This document shows, piece by piece, positions 1 through 6,384 of a DNA stretch of 8,190 nt. Below the pieces are notes generated by a model, which was given only the letters and a program-made list of their open reading frames with translations, made no database searches and was not told where the DNA came from. How positions within the stretch are numbered: the stretch's first letter is position 1; every line of letters starts with the position of its first letter. Source of the stretch: an uncultured Clostridia bacterium (lineage in GTDB: Bacteria; Bacillota; Clostridia; Lachnospirales; CAG-274). The translations under genes and the position numbers were made by a program. The stretch covers positions 1 through 8,190 of the forward strand of contig CANRCU010000092.1 of the NCBI GenBank assembly GCA_947629215.1. The letters are read 5' to 3'.

Positions 1-363
1 AAACTTACGGGCGAAAATGCCGCTGCGCCTCAGCTTGTAAAAGTAGGCTGTGACAAAGCAAAGGCAGAAGAGATACTTGATAATATCCCCGAAATAAAAG
101 AAAGACAGATAGTTACACGTGATGACTGCGTTGAAATAACCGTACATTGTGACAGCGACATAAGGGAAAAACTTTCAAAGGCTTTTGTCGGCGCAGACGT
201 ACCCCTTTATATGCTGAAAACCGCAACACCGACACTTGAAGAGATATTCCTTAAAATAATAAGCGGTGAAACAGATATGAATGTTTCCGAAACTTCCGAC
301 AGGAAAGTTGAACAGACCGAAACAGCGGATATTTCCGAAGAGAACAGGGGGGACGAAGAATAA
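1..363 (+). CDS. ABC transporter ATP-binding protein, C-terminal part (5' end outside window)
   Basis: This frame is open from the first base to TAA at 361-363 and gives 120 residues. The Walker A, signature and Walker B motifs would lie upstream and cannot be seen. What is visible is the accessory C-terminal domain typical of ABC-2 exporter ATPases, ending in the characteristic TLEEIFLKI block (bases 232-258). The protein would hydrolyse ATP on the cytoplasmic face to drive the permease encoded next. Its stop overlaps the permease ATG by one base (TAATG), so the two are probably translationally coupled. After the family's usual end there is an extra tail of about 33 residues, rich in Glu, Asp, Ser and Thr and probably disordered. 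Assignment to the GldA-like class rests mainly on the GldF-, GldG- and DUF4340-like neighbours. Confidence 0.85.
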   Translation, partial: KLTGENAAAPQLVKVGCDKAKAEEILDNIPEIKERQIVTRDDCVEITVHCDSDIREKLSKAFVGADVPLYMLKTATPTLEEIFLKIISGETDMNVSETSDRKVEQTETADISEENRGDEE

Positions 364-1226
364 TGGCGGCTATTTTTAAAAAGGAATTGAGAACATATTT
401 CACAACTCTTACAGGTTATGTTTTTTTGGGCTTTTTTGTGCTTATAACAGGTTATTTTTTTATAGCGCAGAATATTTCGCAATACAGCGCAAATTATAAC
501 GATGTGTTGGTTTCGACAATGATAATGTTCCTTATACTTGTGCCTGTGCTGACGATGCGTTCTTTTGCGGAGGAAAGCAGGCAAAAGACAGATCAGCTGT
601 TGCTGACTTCGCCTGTGGGCATTAATTCCATAGTGCTTGGCAAATTTTTGGCGGCGGTGACGCTTTATCTTATTGCAATAATTATAACAGCGGTATTTCC
701 GTTTATACTCAACAGATATGGTGATATAGATGTCAGCGCAACCGTATGTTGTTTTATGGGATATTTTCTTATGGGCAGCTGTCTTATAAGCGTGGGTATT
801 TTTATATCCGTGCTGACCGATAATCAGATAGTGGCTGCGGCTGTCACATTCGGTGCGCTTTTTCTGCTTGTTATGATAGATAATGTGGCTGCGGCTGTGC
901 CGATAAGCCGTTCTTCATCGGCGGTCTTTGCTTCGGCGGTCGTGCTTATTGTAGCTTTTACACTGTATTCCAGCACAAAAAGCATCCCGCTTTCGCTGAT
1001 ATTTGCCGTTATAGGGCTTGCTGCCGCAATAGGCGCATATTTACTTAAACTGCCGATATATGACGGGCTTATAACTAACGTATTGAGCAAATTATCCGTG
1101 CTTTCACATTTTGAGAACTTTTATCTTGGTGTGTTCGGTATTTCGGATATAGTTTATTATATCACTTTCAGCGGTGTATTTTTGTTCCTTACCGTTAGTG
1201 TTATCGAAAAAAGACGCTGGTCGTAA
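363..1226 (+). CDS. ABC-2 type (GldF-like) permease
   Basis: A 287-residue polytopic membrane protein, the membrane-spanning partner of the preceding ATPase. I see about eight hydrophobic segments, near residues 16-36, 48-67, 91-117, 127-150, 157-178, 187-203, 209-229 and 260-282. Between segments 2 and 3 is the conserved cytoplasmic stretch with RSFAEE and DQLLLTSPV (about 66-85), found in ABC-2/GldF-like permeases. The end is also typical: HFENFYLGVFGISDIVYY followed by a last helix and the basic IEKRRWS. The ATG overlaps the upstream stop by one base, and an AGGGGGG Shine-Dalgarno lies about 10 bases before it. What is transported is unknown. In Bacteroidetes the related Gld proteins are linked to gliding, but that role should not be carried over to this organism. 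Confidence 0.88.
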   Translation: MAAIFKKELRTYFTTLTGYVFLGFFVLITGYFFIAQNISQYSANYNDVLVSTMIMFLILVPVLTMRSFAEESRQKTDQLLLTSPVGINSIVLGKFLAAVTLYLIAIIITAVFPFILNRYGDIDVSATVCCFMGYFLMGSCLISVGIFISVLTDNQIVAAAVTFGALFLLVMIDNVAAAVPISRSSSAVFASAVVLIVAFTLYSSTKSIPLSLIFAVIGLAAAIGAYLLKLPIYDGLITNVLSKLSVLSHFENFYLGVFGISDIVYYITFSGVFLFLTVSVIEKRRWS

Positions 1227-1238
1227 GGAGGCAAAAAA

Positions 1239-2639
1239 ATGAAAAAGTTTTTTACTGATAAAAAGATAAGGTACGGTGCATTTTCAACCGTTATAACGTT
1301 GTTTTTTATTGCTGTGCTTATAATAATCAACCTTATAATAGGTGAAATAGACTATAAATTTGATATGACTTCGGCAGAAACCTATTCTATAAGCGATAAA
1401 AGCGAAGAAGTGCTTGACAAACTGACGGGGGATATTACAATATATACTTTGTTTGAAACAAAAAACAATGACAATATAATAAGCCGTGTACAGAAGGTGC
1501 TTGATCAGTACGCAAAAGATCCGCATATAAAGATAGAGAACAAAGACCTTTATTTATACCCCGATTTCGCAAAACAGTACACAACCGAAAACAAAGGCGT
1601 GAACGTTGACAGCATTATTGTTACAAACGGTGATAAATACAGGGTAATAGACCGTTCGGAGTATGTTGACAGCTCCGGCGAGATGAATGTTGAAAGCTGT
1701 GTTACAAGCGCAATAAATTATGTCGGGCTTGAGGAGCTGCCTGTTGTATATGTTGTTACGGGTCATGGCGAAGTCGATTATACTATGTATACATCTTTTG
1801 TCAAACAAGCCGAATTGGCAGGTTACGAATTTAAACAGTTAAATCTGCTTGAAAACGATATACCGGATGATTGTGCGGTGCTGATGATGACAACGGGCGC
1901 TCGTGATTATTCCGATGACGAGGTGCAGAAAATAAAGGATTATCTCACCAACGACGGCAGGCTGCTTTTTGCCGTAAGCAATATCGGCAAAGAAACTCAT
2001 CCCAAAATGTTGAGTATTATAAGCGGCTATGGCATAGAGCTTGGCGAAGGGTATATTATGGAAGGCAGCTCGGCAAATTATATGATGTACCCGTATGTGA
2101 TAATACCTCTGCTTTCAAAACATTCCATAAATTCAAATATACAGGCGGGCAATTATATGGTGCTTGCAAATTATGGCAATGCGCTGAAAAGGCTTGATTT
2201 GAAAAAACAGGGGCTTGAAATAGAAAACCTTCTTTCCACGACCGAAAATTCGTATATCAAGGCAAAGGACAACAACTCGCCAAACTATGAACAGGGCGAT
2301 GAAAAGGGACCGTTTACGCTGGCTGCGGCTGTTACCGATGCTACATATACGGATACCTCGCATGCCACAAAACTTGTTATAGTGGGCTGCTTTTCAATGC
2401 TCGACCCCGCTATCGACGAGATCGTAAATGGCAGTAATTCAAGCTTTATGGTAAATGCTCTGAACTGGCTTGATGACAACGAGGACAGTGTTTATATAGC
2501 CCCGAAATCGCTTGCGACGGGAAAGATAGTTATAGATGACGGCGCGGCTAATAAGATAAAGCTGCTTTCATGGGCAATAATACCGGGTGTGTTGTTTATC
2601 ACGGGTATTGTTGTATGGCTCAGACGGCGCAACGGTTAA
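1239..2639 (+). CDS. GldG-like ABC system auxiliary protein, membrane-anchored
   Basis: A 466-residue protein with one membrane helix near each end (about 14-35 and 443-461) and a large region between them predicted to lie outside the membrane. Right after the first helix comes the block KFDMTSAETYSISDKS (about 40-55), matching the D-T-x-x-x-x-Y-S-I/L-S signature of GldG-type proteins. A second hallmark is VVYVVTGHGE (169-178), opening the Rossmann-like auxiliary domain. The C-terminus is the usual helix plus a basic WLRRRNG tail. A strong AAGGAGG (1225-1231) overlaps the permease stop codon and sits 7 bases before the ATG, so this start is secure. The protein is known only as a conserved companion of GldF-like permeases, and its biochemical role is not established. 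Confidence 0.85.
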   Translation: MKKFFTDKKIRYGAFSTVITLFFIAVLIIINLIIGEIDYKFDMTSAETYSISDKSEEVLDKLTGDITIYTLFETKNNDNIISRVQKVLDQYAKDPHIKIENKDLYLYPDFAKQYTTENKGVNVDSIIVTNGDKYRVIDRSEYVDSSGEMNVESCVTSAINYVGLEELPVVYVVTGHGEVDYTMYTSFVKQAELAGYEFKQLNLLENDIPDDCAVLMMTTGARDYSDDEVQKIKDYLTNDGRLLFAVSNIGKETHPKMLSIISGYGIELGEGYIMEGSSANYMMYPYVIIPLLSKHSINSNIQAGNYMVLANYGNALKRLDLKKQGLEIENLLSTTENSYIKAKDNNSPNYEQGDEKGPFTLAAAVTDATYTDTSHATKLVIVGCFSMLDPAIDEIVNGSNSSFMVNALNWLDDNEDSVYIAPKSLATGKIVIDDGAANKIKLLSWAIIPGVLFITGIVVWLRRRNG

Positions 2640-2645
2640 GGGAGG
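2639..2645 (+). promoter_or_regulatory. Ribosome binding site fixing the DUF4340 gene start
   Basis: GGGAGG begins at the last base of the GldG-like stop codon. Its GGAGG core (2641-2645) lies 7 bases before ATG 2653. It supports that ATG over an in-frame ATG at 2587, which lies inside the GldG-like gene, has no such site, and would place extra residues ahead of an obvious membrane anchor. Confidence 0.8.
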
Positions 2646-2652
2646 CTTGGCA

Positions 2653-4104
2653 ATGAAGAAAAAAGCTGTATTGTTTATAGCATTGCTTGCGGCTATGGCG
2701 GTGCTGCTTGCGGTATATGCATCGGTGAAAAACAGCGGCAAAAGCGGTGCTGCCGAACCCGAGCCGGAGGTCATGACAAGCGGCAAATACAAGCTTGTTG
2801 AGCTTGCCCCCGAAGATATAGACAGTATATTTGTAGATAACGGCAAAAACGGCGGATTTTATATGGATGTGACGGACGACGGCATAATCGTTAAAGACGG
2901 TGAAAATATGCCTGTGGATATGTCGCTGCTTGATGATGAAAAAACGCTGCTTGAACTGAGATCGCTTATAAATATTTCTTCGGACAACGAAGTCGAGAAA
3001 ACAGAAGGGGGCGTTATCCCCGATAAATACGGGCTTGATGAGGAAAAGGCAGCGGCAAAGGTGTATTATCATCTGAAAGACGGCAGCGAACAGCAACTGT
3101 ATCTTGGTGTTATTACGCCCGATGAGAAATACTATTATGCAGCCGTGTCTTTGACGGAGGTATACACAATAGGCAAAACTACGGGCGATAATATACTGAA
3201 AAGCGTTGAAGAGCTTGCAGACCTTGATATGGAAAAACTTGACCCCAATGCGCTTGCTATGTTGGAAATTGTACAGGAGGGTAGGGAAGATCTGCGAATA
3301 TCGTTTGAAAAGGAAAACGAAAATTCCAATGACAGCCTGAACAAAAATGGTCTGCAAACGCTTGTTATGCATGATCCCATACCCGACCTTCTTGTATATC
3401 CGTATAATTTGGAAACGGGGCTTTTGTATAATTACGAGAATTTTACAATAGAAAAAATGGTCGAGATAGGGGATAAAAATTTTGCCGAATACGGGCTTGA
3501 TAAGCCTGTTATGTCAATAGCGATGGCGGATACCGAGGCAAGCGTTACCCTTAAGGTCGGCAAGGAAACCGAGGACGGCAAGGGTTATTATGTTACGCCT
3601 TATGGGAATAAAGCTGTCTATACCATGACCAAAACCGCGCTTGAACCGTTTTTTGATTATAATATAATAGATTTTATACAGAAATTCGTTGCGCTGCATT
3701 ATCGTTACGAATTGTCGGATATAGATATAAAGTCCGATTACGGCGATTATACCGTTGAATTTAAGGAAGAAAACGGCAAAACACTTACCGAAGAAAACGG
3801 AACGCCTATAGATAAGCGGCAGGAATATATAAACGGTAAAGCCGTAGACAGCGAGGCTTTTGTTGACTATTATGAGCTGCTTGTGGGGCTGACTTTTGAC
3901 GCGCTTGAAGATGTTCGACCGCAGGGTGAGCCGCATACGGTTATAACATATCATTTGCTTGACGGTACGGAAGATAAGGTAAGTTTTTATGATTATGACG
4001 AAAACTTCTTTGTTGCCGTAAAAGACGGCAGCGAGGGCGCTTTGAATATGCTTATAACAAAACAGCAGGTCAAACAGGCGCTTGACAGAGCAGCCGAGTT
4101 ATAA
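2653..4104 (+). CDS. DUF4340-family membrane-anchored protein
   Basis: A 483-residue protein with a single N-terminal membrane helix (about 5-24, preceded by MKKK) and a long acidic soluble region expected on the outer face. The soluble part carries two related units. Each has a YGLD-type motif (KYGLDE at 125-130, EYGLDKP at 279-285), then a beta-rich stretch with a glycine (LYLGVITPDEKYYYA at 149-163; LKVGKETEDGKGYYV at 300-314), then V-Y-T (170-172, 322-324). This is the internal repeat pattern of the DUF4340 family. These proteins commonly follow a GldG-like gene and are thought to form part of the same ABC complex, but no function is known. The gene starts 13 bases after the GldG-like stop. 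No terminator hairpin is visible before the next gene. Confidence 0.82.
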   Translation: MKKKAVLFIALLAAMAVLLAVYASVKNSGKSGAAEPEPEVMTSGKYKLVELAPEDIDSIFVDNGKNGGFYMDVTDDGIIVKDGENMPVDMSLLDDEKTLLELRSLINISSDNEVEKTEGGVIPDKYGLDEEKAAAKVYYHLKDGSEQQLYLGVITPDEKYYYAAVSLTEVYTIGKTTGDNILKSVEELADLDMEKLDPNALAMLEIVQEGREDLRISFEKENENSNDSLNKNGLQTLVMHDPIPDLLVYPYNLETGLLYNYENFTIEKMVEIGDKNFAEYGLDKPVMSIAMADTEASVTLKVGKETEDGKGYYVTPYGNKAVYTMTKTALEPFFDYNIIDFIQKFVALHYRYELSDIDIKSDYGDYTVEFKEENGKTLTEENGTPIDKRQEYINGKAVDSEAFVDYYELLVGLTFDALEDVRPQGEPHTVITYHLLDGTEDKVSFYDYDENFFVAVKDGSEGALNMLITKQQVKQALDRAAEL

Positions 4105-4113
4105 CATATCATA

Positions 4114-4140
4114 CATTTTACAAGGGGTGTATGTAAAATG
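4114..4140 (+). promoter_or_regulatory. Hairpin with the ribosome binding site in its loop and the start codon in its stem
   Basis: CATTTTACA (4114-4122) and TGTAAAATG (4132-4140) are perfect 9-base inverted complements. The 9-base loop (4123-4131) contains AGGGG, the only Shine-Dalgarno candidate for the 4138 gene, and the ATG forms the closing end of the 3' arm. An alternative pairing, CATAC (4110-4114) with GTATG (4129-4133), competes with it. The stem is AT-rich, so its strength in the cell is uncertain. It could lower or condition translation of the fifth gene relative to the upstream four. Confidence 0.45.
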
Positions 4141-5172
4141 AGAAATTTAAAGTGGTTCTGGATATTGATGTTTCTGCTTGCCATAGCCTGCGCAGCAGCT
4201 GCGCGCGAGAAAGCGAATAAAACCATATTTGCCGATAGTGAAGAATTGGCACATACGACGGCAGCAGTCACCGAAAACGAGATATATGCCGTTGAAAACG
4301 AGCTGTCGGAGTTTTCAAACGCCGAGGCGGATGTAGTTTTTATGGGGCAGAGCCGTTTGAATTTTACCGCAGAGGACGGAAAGGAATACAGTGTTAAATT
4401 TGATTACGGATTCAGCCGAATGCCTCAGAACGGGCAGGTATCTGTAATGTACGATAAGGCGAACCCCAAAAAGGTCAGTCTTGAGGGCTTTGACTATAAA
4501 CAAAAGCAGGCAAGCGGTATGCTGATGCTTTTGGCGTATATTTTTTTGATACTTGGTTATGTATTTTTATTTCTTCTGTATTGCTCTTGTCTGATGCGTG
4601 AACGCAGGATATATAAAAAAGAGCAGAAAGTCTACGGGCAGGAATTGAGCGGATATAAAGCGGTATTTTATCTGAAATTATTCGCAATGCTGATGTTTAT
4701 TTCGGGTATGGTGCTTTGTACCGTATTTGCCGCAAAAATTGCCGTCGGTTTAAACGATATGCCTCTTTTAAAGAACGATATGTGCGGAATTGCCGAAGCG
4801 GTACTCGTGCAAAATGAGGACGGCAGCAAAAGTTACAGCTTTACAGCGCCGAACGGTGAGCAGATAACAAAGCAATTATCGGATGCCGAAAAATTAATAA
4901 CCGATATTTCGGACAATGCAAATATAAATGTGCGTTATTTGTTGAGCGAACCAAATAATAATTGTCTAAATAATCCGCTTGTGTGCTGCGCGGTCAACGA
5001 GAACGATCCTTTACTGCTTATTTTCGGCTGTGTGTGCTATATGTTTGCACTGTTGTTTACAATTGCCGTTATTGTTGCGGAAATTCTTGGTAAAAGAGAA
5101 CGCCGCAGGCGGGGTTATGTAGATTATTTTAAAGCAACGCAGGAAGATATTGACAGAATGATGAATGAATAG
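4138..5172 (+). CDS. Membrane protein with two DUF3592-like halves, function unknown
   Basis: A 344-residue protein with four predicted membrane helices (about 4-22, 126-150, 176-199 and 292-317). It has two soluble loops (about 23-125 and 200-291), a basic cytoplasmic loop (151-175) and a basic C-terminal tail (KRERRRR, 319-325). By the positive-inside rule both soluble loops face outward. Each loop resembles a DUF3592 module: a strand-rich segment with FTAEDGKEYSVKF (75-87) or FTAPNGEQI (235-243), then a V-x-Y-x-x-x-x-P segment (VSVMYDKANP, 101-110; INVRYLLSEP, 263-272). The second copy is cysteine-rich around 276-300. It sits 33 bases after the DUF4340 gene with no terminator between, so it is probably the last gene of the ABC operon. 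I do not recognise a specific function. The family call is moderate and made by eye. Confidence 0.7.
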   Translation: MRNLKWFWILMFLLAIACAAAAREKANKTIFADSEELAHTTAAVTENEIYAVENELSEFSNAEADVVFMGQSRLNFTAEDGKEYSVKFDYGFSRMPQNGQVSVMYDKANPKKVSLEGFDYKQKQASGMLMLLAYIFLILGYVFLFLLYCSCLMRERRIYKKEQKVYGQELSGYKAVFYLKLFAMLMFISGMVLCTVFAAKIAVGLNDMPLLKNDMCGIAEAVLVQNEDGSKSYSFTAPNGEQITKQLSDAEKLITDISDNANINVRYLLSEPNNNCLNNPLVCCAVNENDPLLLIFGCVCYMFALLFTIAVIVAEILGKRERRRRGYVDYFKATQEDIDRMMNE

Positions 5173-5183
5173 GGAAAATATTA

Positions 5184-5219
5184 CAAAGACCCTTCCGAGT
5201 ATTTTCCGAGGGGTCTTTG
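5184..5219. terminator. Bidirectional hairpin terminator between convergent genes
   Basis: CAAAGACCC (5184-5192) pairs with GGGTCTTTG (5211-5219). The stem extends inward by a T-G wobble and two more pairs to 12 bp, leaving a 12-base loop. It starts 12 bases after the stop of the 4138 gene. On the + strand no T run follows the stem, though its 3' arm itself ends in CTTTG. On the - strand the stem is followed by TAATATTTTCCC, a moderate T-rich tail, about 60 bases beyond the mecA stop. It is therefore likely to serve both operons, perhaps better for mecA. Confidence 0.7.
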
Positions 5220-5279
5220 ATATGCTCAAAGCTTTGTATTGTCAAAATTGACTTAAGGCGAACAGTTGCAAATGCAGTC

Positions 5280-5933
5280 TTATTTGCATTGTGCAAGGGA
5301 GTGTACGGCATTGTCTTTTATTATAACTTTGCCGTATTCGGTAAGCATACCCAACATACCGTTTTGCGGTGGGCATAATTCGCCGTATTCCATAAAGCAG
5401 TTTCTTGCGGTAGGCGATATTCTGCTGCCGCCTTTAAGCACAAGATAATAGGTATCGTTCATTTTGTAAAGTGTGCTTATGCTGTGGAAATCTGCTGCGC
5501 TTATGCTGCACGCCGTTATAACATCGGCAAGCGAATCGAAAGAATATATAAACGCGCTGAATTCCGAAACGAGAATATCGTTGTTTTCGTGTTCGGCATT
5601 ATTTCTTATGCGAGAGAAACTACGGTCAAGAAATTCGCTGTAAAAATTTGAAAACTGTTTTTTTGGGTGATCCAATGTTTTATCGTTTTTATCGGGTGTT
5701 TTTGAAACTATTAGCGAAATGCCTTCGGGCATGGGGTGAGCCTCGACCATAACAGGAGATTCGTTAACATTAAAGTCTATCGTTTCGGAAGCTTTTTTCA
5801 TAATTTCGCGTACAAGCCCCTGGAGCTTGTCGGAACGCTGAAACAGATCTTCAAAAGTTATATTTCTTTCCTTCAGGTCTTGGTTTGAAAGCATAAACCG
5901 TATCTGGTAGTCATTTATTTTTTCCATCTTCAT
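5280..5933 (-). CDS. mecA: Adaptor protein MecA
   Basis: A 217-residue protein, almost exactly the length of Bacillus subtilis MecA (218). MecA proteins bind target proteins through the N-terminal domain and the ClpC AAA+ unfoldase through the C-terminal domain, feeding substrates to ClpCP proteolysis in the cytoplasm. The N-domain is about 1-82, opening with MKMEKINDYQIRF, matching the MEIERINEHTVKF-type start of the family. A polar linker follows (about 83-118), then the C-domain (119-217) with LYKMNDTYYLVL (155-166), R-N-C-F-M-E-Y-G (177-184) and the conserved LTEYGKVIIKDNAV (197-210). I chose the start at 5933 because AGGTGG lies 10 bases before it. An ATG at 5927 would have 16 bases of spacing, and the in-frame ATG at 5987 adds 18 residues foreign to the family. 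Divergent from the MarR operon and convergent with the ABC operon, so apparently transcribed alone. Its targets here are unknown. Confidence 0.93.
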   Translation of the reverse strand: MKMEKINDYQIRFMLSNQDLKERNITFEDLFQRSDKLQGLVREIMKKASETIDFNVNESPVMVEAHPMPEGISLIVSKTPDKNDKTLDHPKKQFSNFYSEFLDRSFSRIRNNAEHENNDILVSEFSAFIYSFDSLADVITACSISAADFHSISTLYKMNDTYYLVLKGGSRISPTARNCFMEYGELCPPQNGMLGMLTEYGKVIIKDNAVHSLAQCK

Positions 5934-5940
5934 ATTATAA

Positions 5941-5949
5941 TCACCACCT
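5941..5949 (-). promoter_or_regulatory. mecA ribosome binding site
   Basis: Read on the minus strand this is AGGTGGTGA, followed by TTATAAT and then ATG (5933). It lies upstream of both M1 and M3 of MecA but downstream of the longer in-frame ATG at 5987, so it rules out the longer start. Confidence 0.75.
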
Positions 5950-6274
5950 ATAAATTTGTTTGTCTTGGATAACGTTTTATAAGGCAATGGGCGTGCTGCT
6001 TTTCAAACCTAAAGAAAGAATGTGCTGCCGAAAAACCTTATATTACTTGTATATTGTAATTATAAATGAAAAATGCCGAAATGTAAAGAGGATAATATTA
6101 CATAAACGTGAAAAAATAATTAGTTTGGGAAAATTTATTTTTTGTTCAAGTTGTATTTATAGTGAAATATTCACAAATTATAGCTCAAAATATTGTCAGA
6201 TATGTGCAAAGGGTTATTTCGACAGAGCTATGCTTGGGCAAATGTAAAAATATGTCTGTAAATTTATACAAAAA
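5950..6274. other. AT-rich intergenic stretch without a recognisable gene
   Basis: The space between mecA and the MarR operon is 451 bases in total, and this is its mecA-proximal and central part. Apart from the weak mecA promoter I see only a short palindrome, GTGAA-ATA-TTCAC (6162-6174). No tRNA, riboswitch or terminator was recognised. An open frame from 5960 to 6247 (+) would give 95 residues, but it has no ribosome binding site, no recognisable domain, and overlaps the mecA upstream region. I regard it as chance. Confidence 0.5.
5976..6006 (-). promoter_or_regulatory. Possible mecA promoter (weak)
   Basis: On the minus strand TTGAAA (6006-6001) and TATAAA (5981-5976) resemble -35 and -10 boxes. 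Their 19-base spacing is longer than the preferred 17, so this is tentative. It would place transcription start about 35 bases before the MecA ATG. I found no better pair closer to the gene. Confidence 0.3.
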
Positions 6275-6302
6275 AGTTTGACGATTAAACTAAATTATTA
6301 GA

Positions 6303-6331
6303 TTGACTTTAAAACAGTTTTATTGTAAAAT
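6303..6331 (+). promoter_or_regulatory. Sigma-A-type promoter of the MarR/efflux operon
   Basis: TTGACT (6303-6308) and TAAAAT (6326-6331) each match five of six consensus bases and are spaced exactly 17 bases apart. Transcription would start near 6338, giving an untranslated leader of about 47 bases. The first palindrome of the operator pair fills the spacer between the two boxes and the second lies just past the start site. A repressor bound there would block RNA polymerase directly. Confidence 0.72.
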
Positions 6332-6354
6332 AAATTTACTGTAAAACTGTTTTA
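6310..6354. promoter_or_regulatory. Nested palindromic operator, probably for the downstream double-MarR protein
   Basis: Two 13-base palindromes, TAAAACAGTTTTA (6310-6322) and TAAAACTGTTTTA (6342-6354), differ only at the central base and have centres 32 bp apart, about three helical turns. Midway, centred on 6332, is a third inverted pair, GTAAA (6325-6329) and TTTAC (6335-6339). The whole 45-bp block is symmetric about 6332 except for three mismatched position pairs. MarR proteins bind AT-rich palindromes overlapping promoters and commonly repress their own genes. Assignment to the adjacent regulator is inferred from position and symmetry. Confidence 0.65.
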
Positions 6355-6384
6355 TGATTAAGTGGGAATGTCAGAGGGGATCTA

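Noticed and set aside
2587..2652. Longer start for the DUF4340 gene, overlapping the GldG-like gene
   Set aside because: The extra 22 residues have no ribosome binding site in front of them and would precede a clean MKKK plus hydrophobic membrane anchor. GGGAGG at 2639-2645 points to ATG 2653.
2620..3372. Minus-strand open frame of 250 codons opposite the DUF4340 gene
   Set aside because: It lies entirely antisense to a gene with clear family motifs. The composition (Cys, His and Phe rich, no domain) is what the opposite strand of such a gene gives.
5215..5252. Short inverted repeats CTTTG/CAAAG (5215-5231) and GTCAA/TTGAC (5241-5252) after the terminator
   Set aside because: Arms of only five bases in AT-rich DNA are expected by chance. 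They could compete with the terminator stem but nothing else supports that.
5267..5288. Hairpin TGCAAAT/ATTTGCA across the mecA stop codon as a mecA terminator
   Set aside because: The stem is AT-rich at 7 bp, overlaps the last codons, and has no T run after it on the minus strand. The 5184-5219 hairpin is a better candidate.
5934..5987. Upstream extension of MecA by 18 residues
   Set aside because: The family begins with the M-x-I/M-E-x-I-N motif, and AGGTGG at 5949-5944 sits correctly for ATG 5933.
5960..6247. Possible 95-residue gene in the intergenic region
   Set aside because: No ribosome binding site, no recognisable domain, AT-rich codon content typical of non-coding DNA, and it overlaps the likely mecA promoter on the other strand.
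6275..6291. Inverted pair AGTTT/AAACT as a third operator upstream of the MarR promoter
   Set aside because: Its centre (6283) keeps a similar spacing to the other two, but the half-sites point the opposite way from TAAAACWGTTTTA and are only five bases long, so I do not count it.
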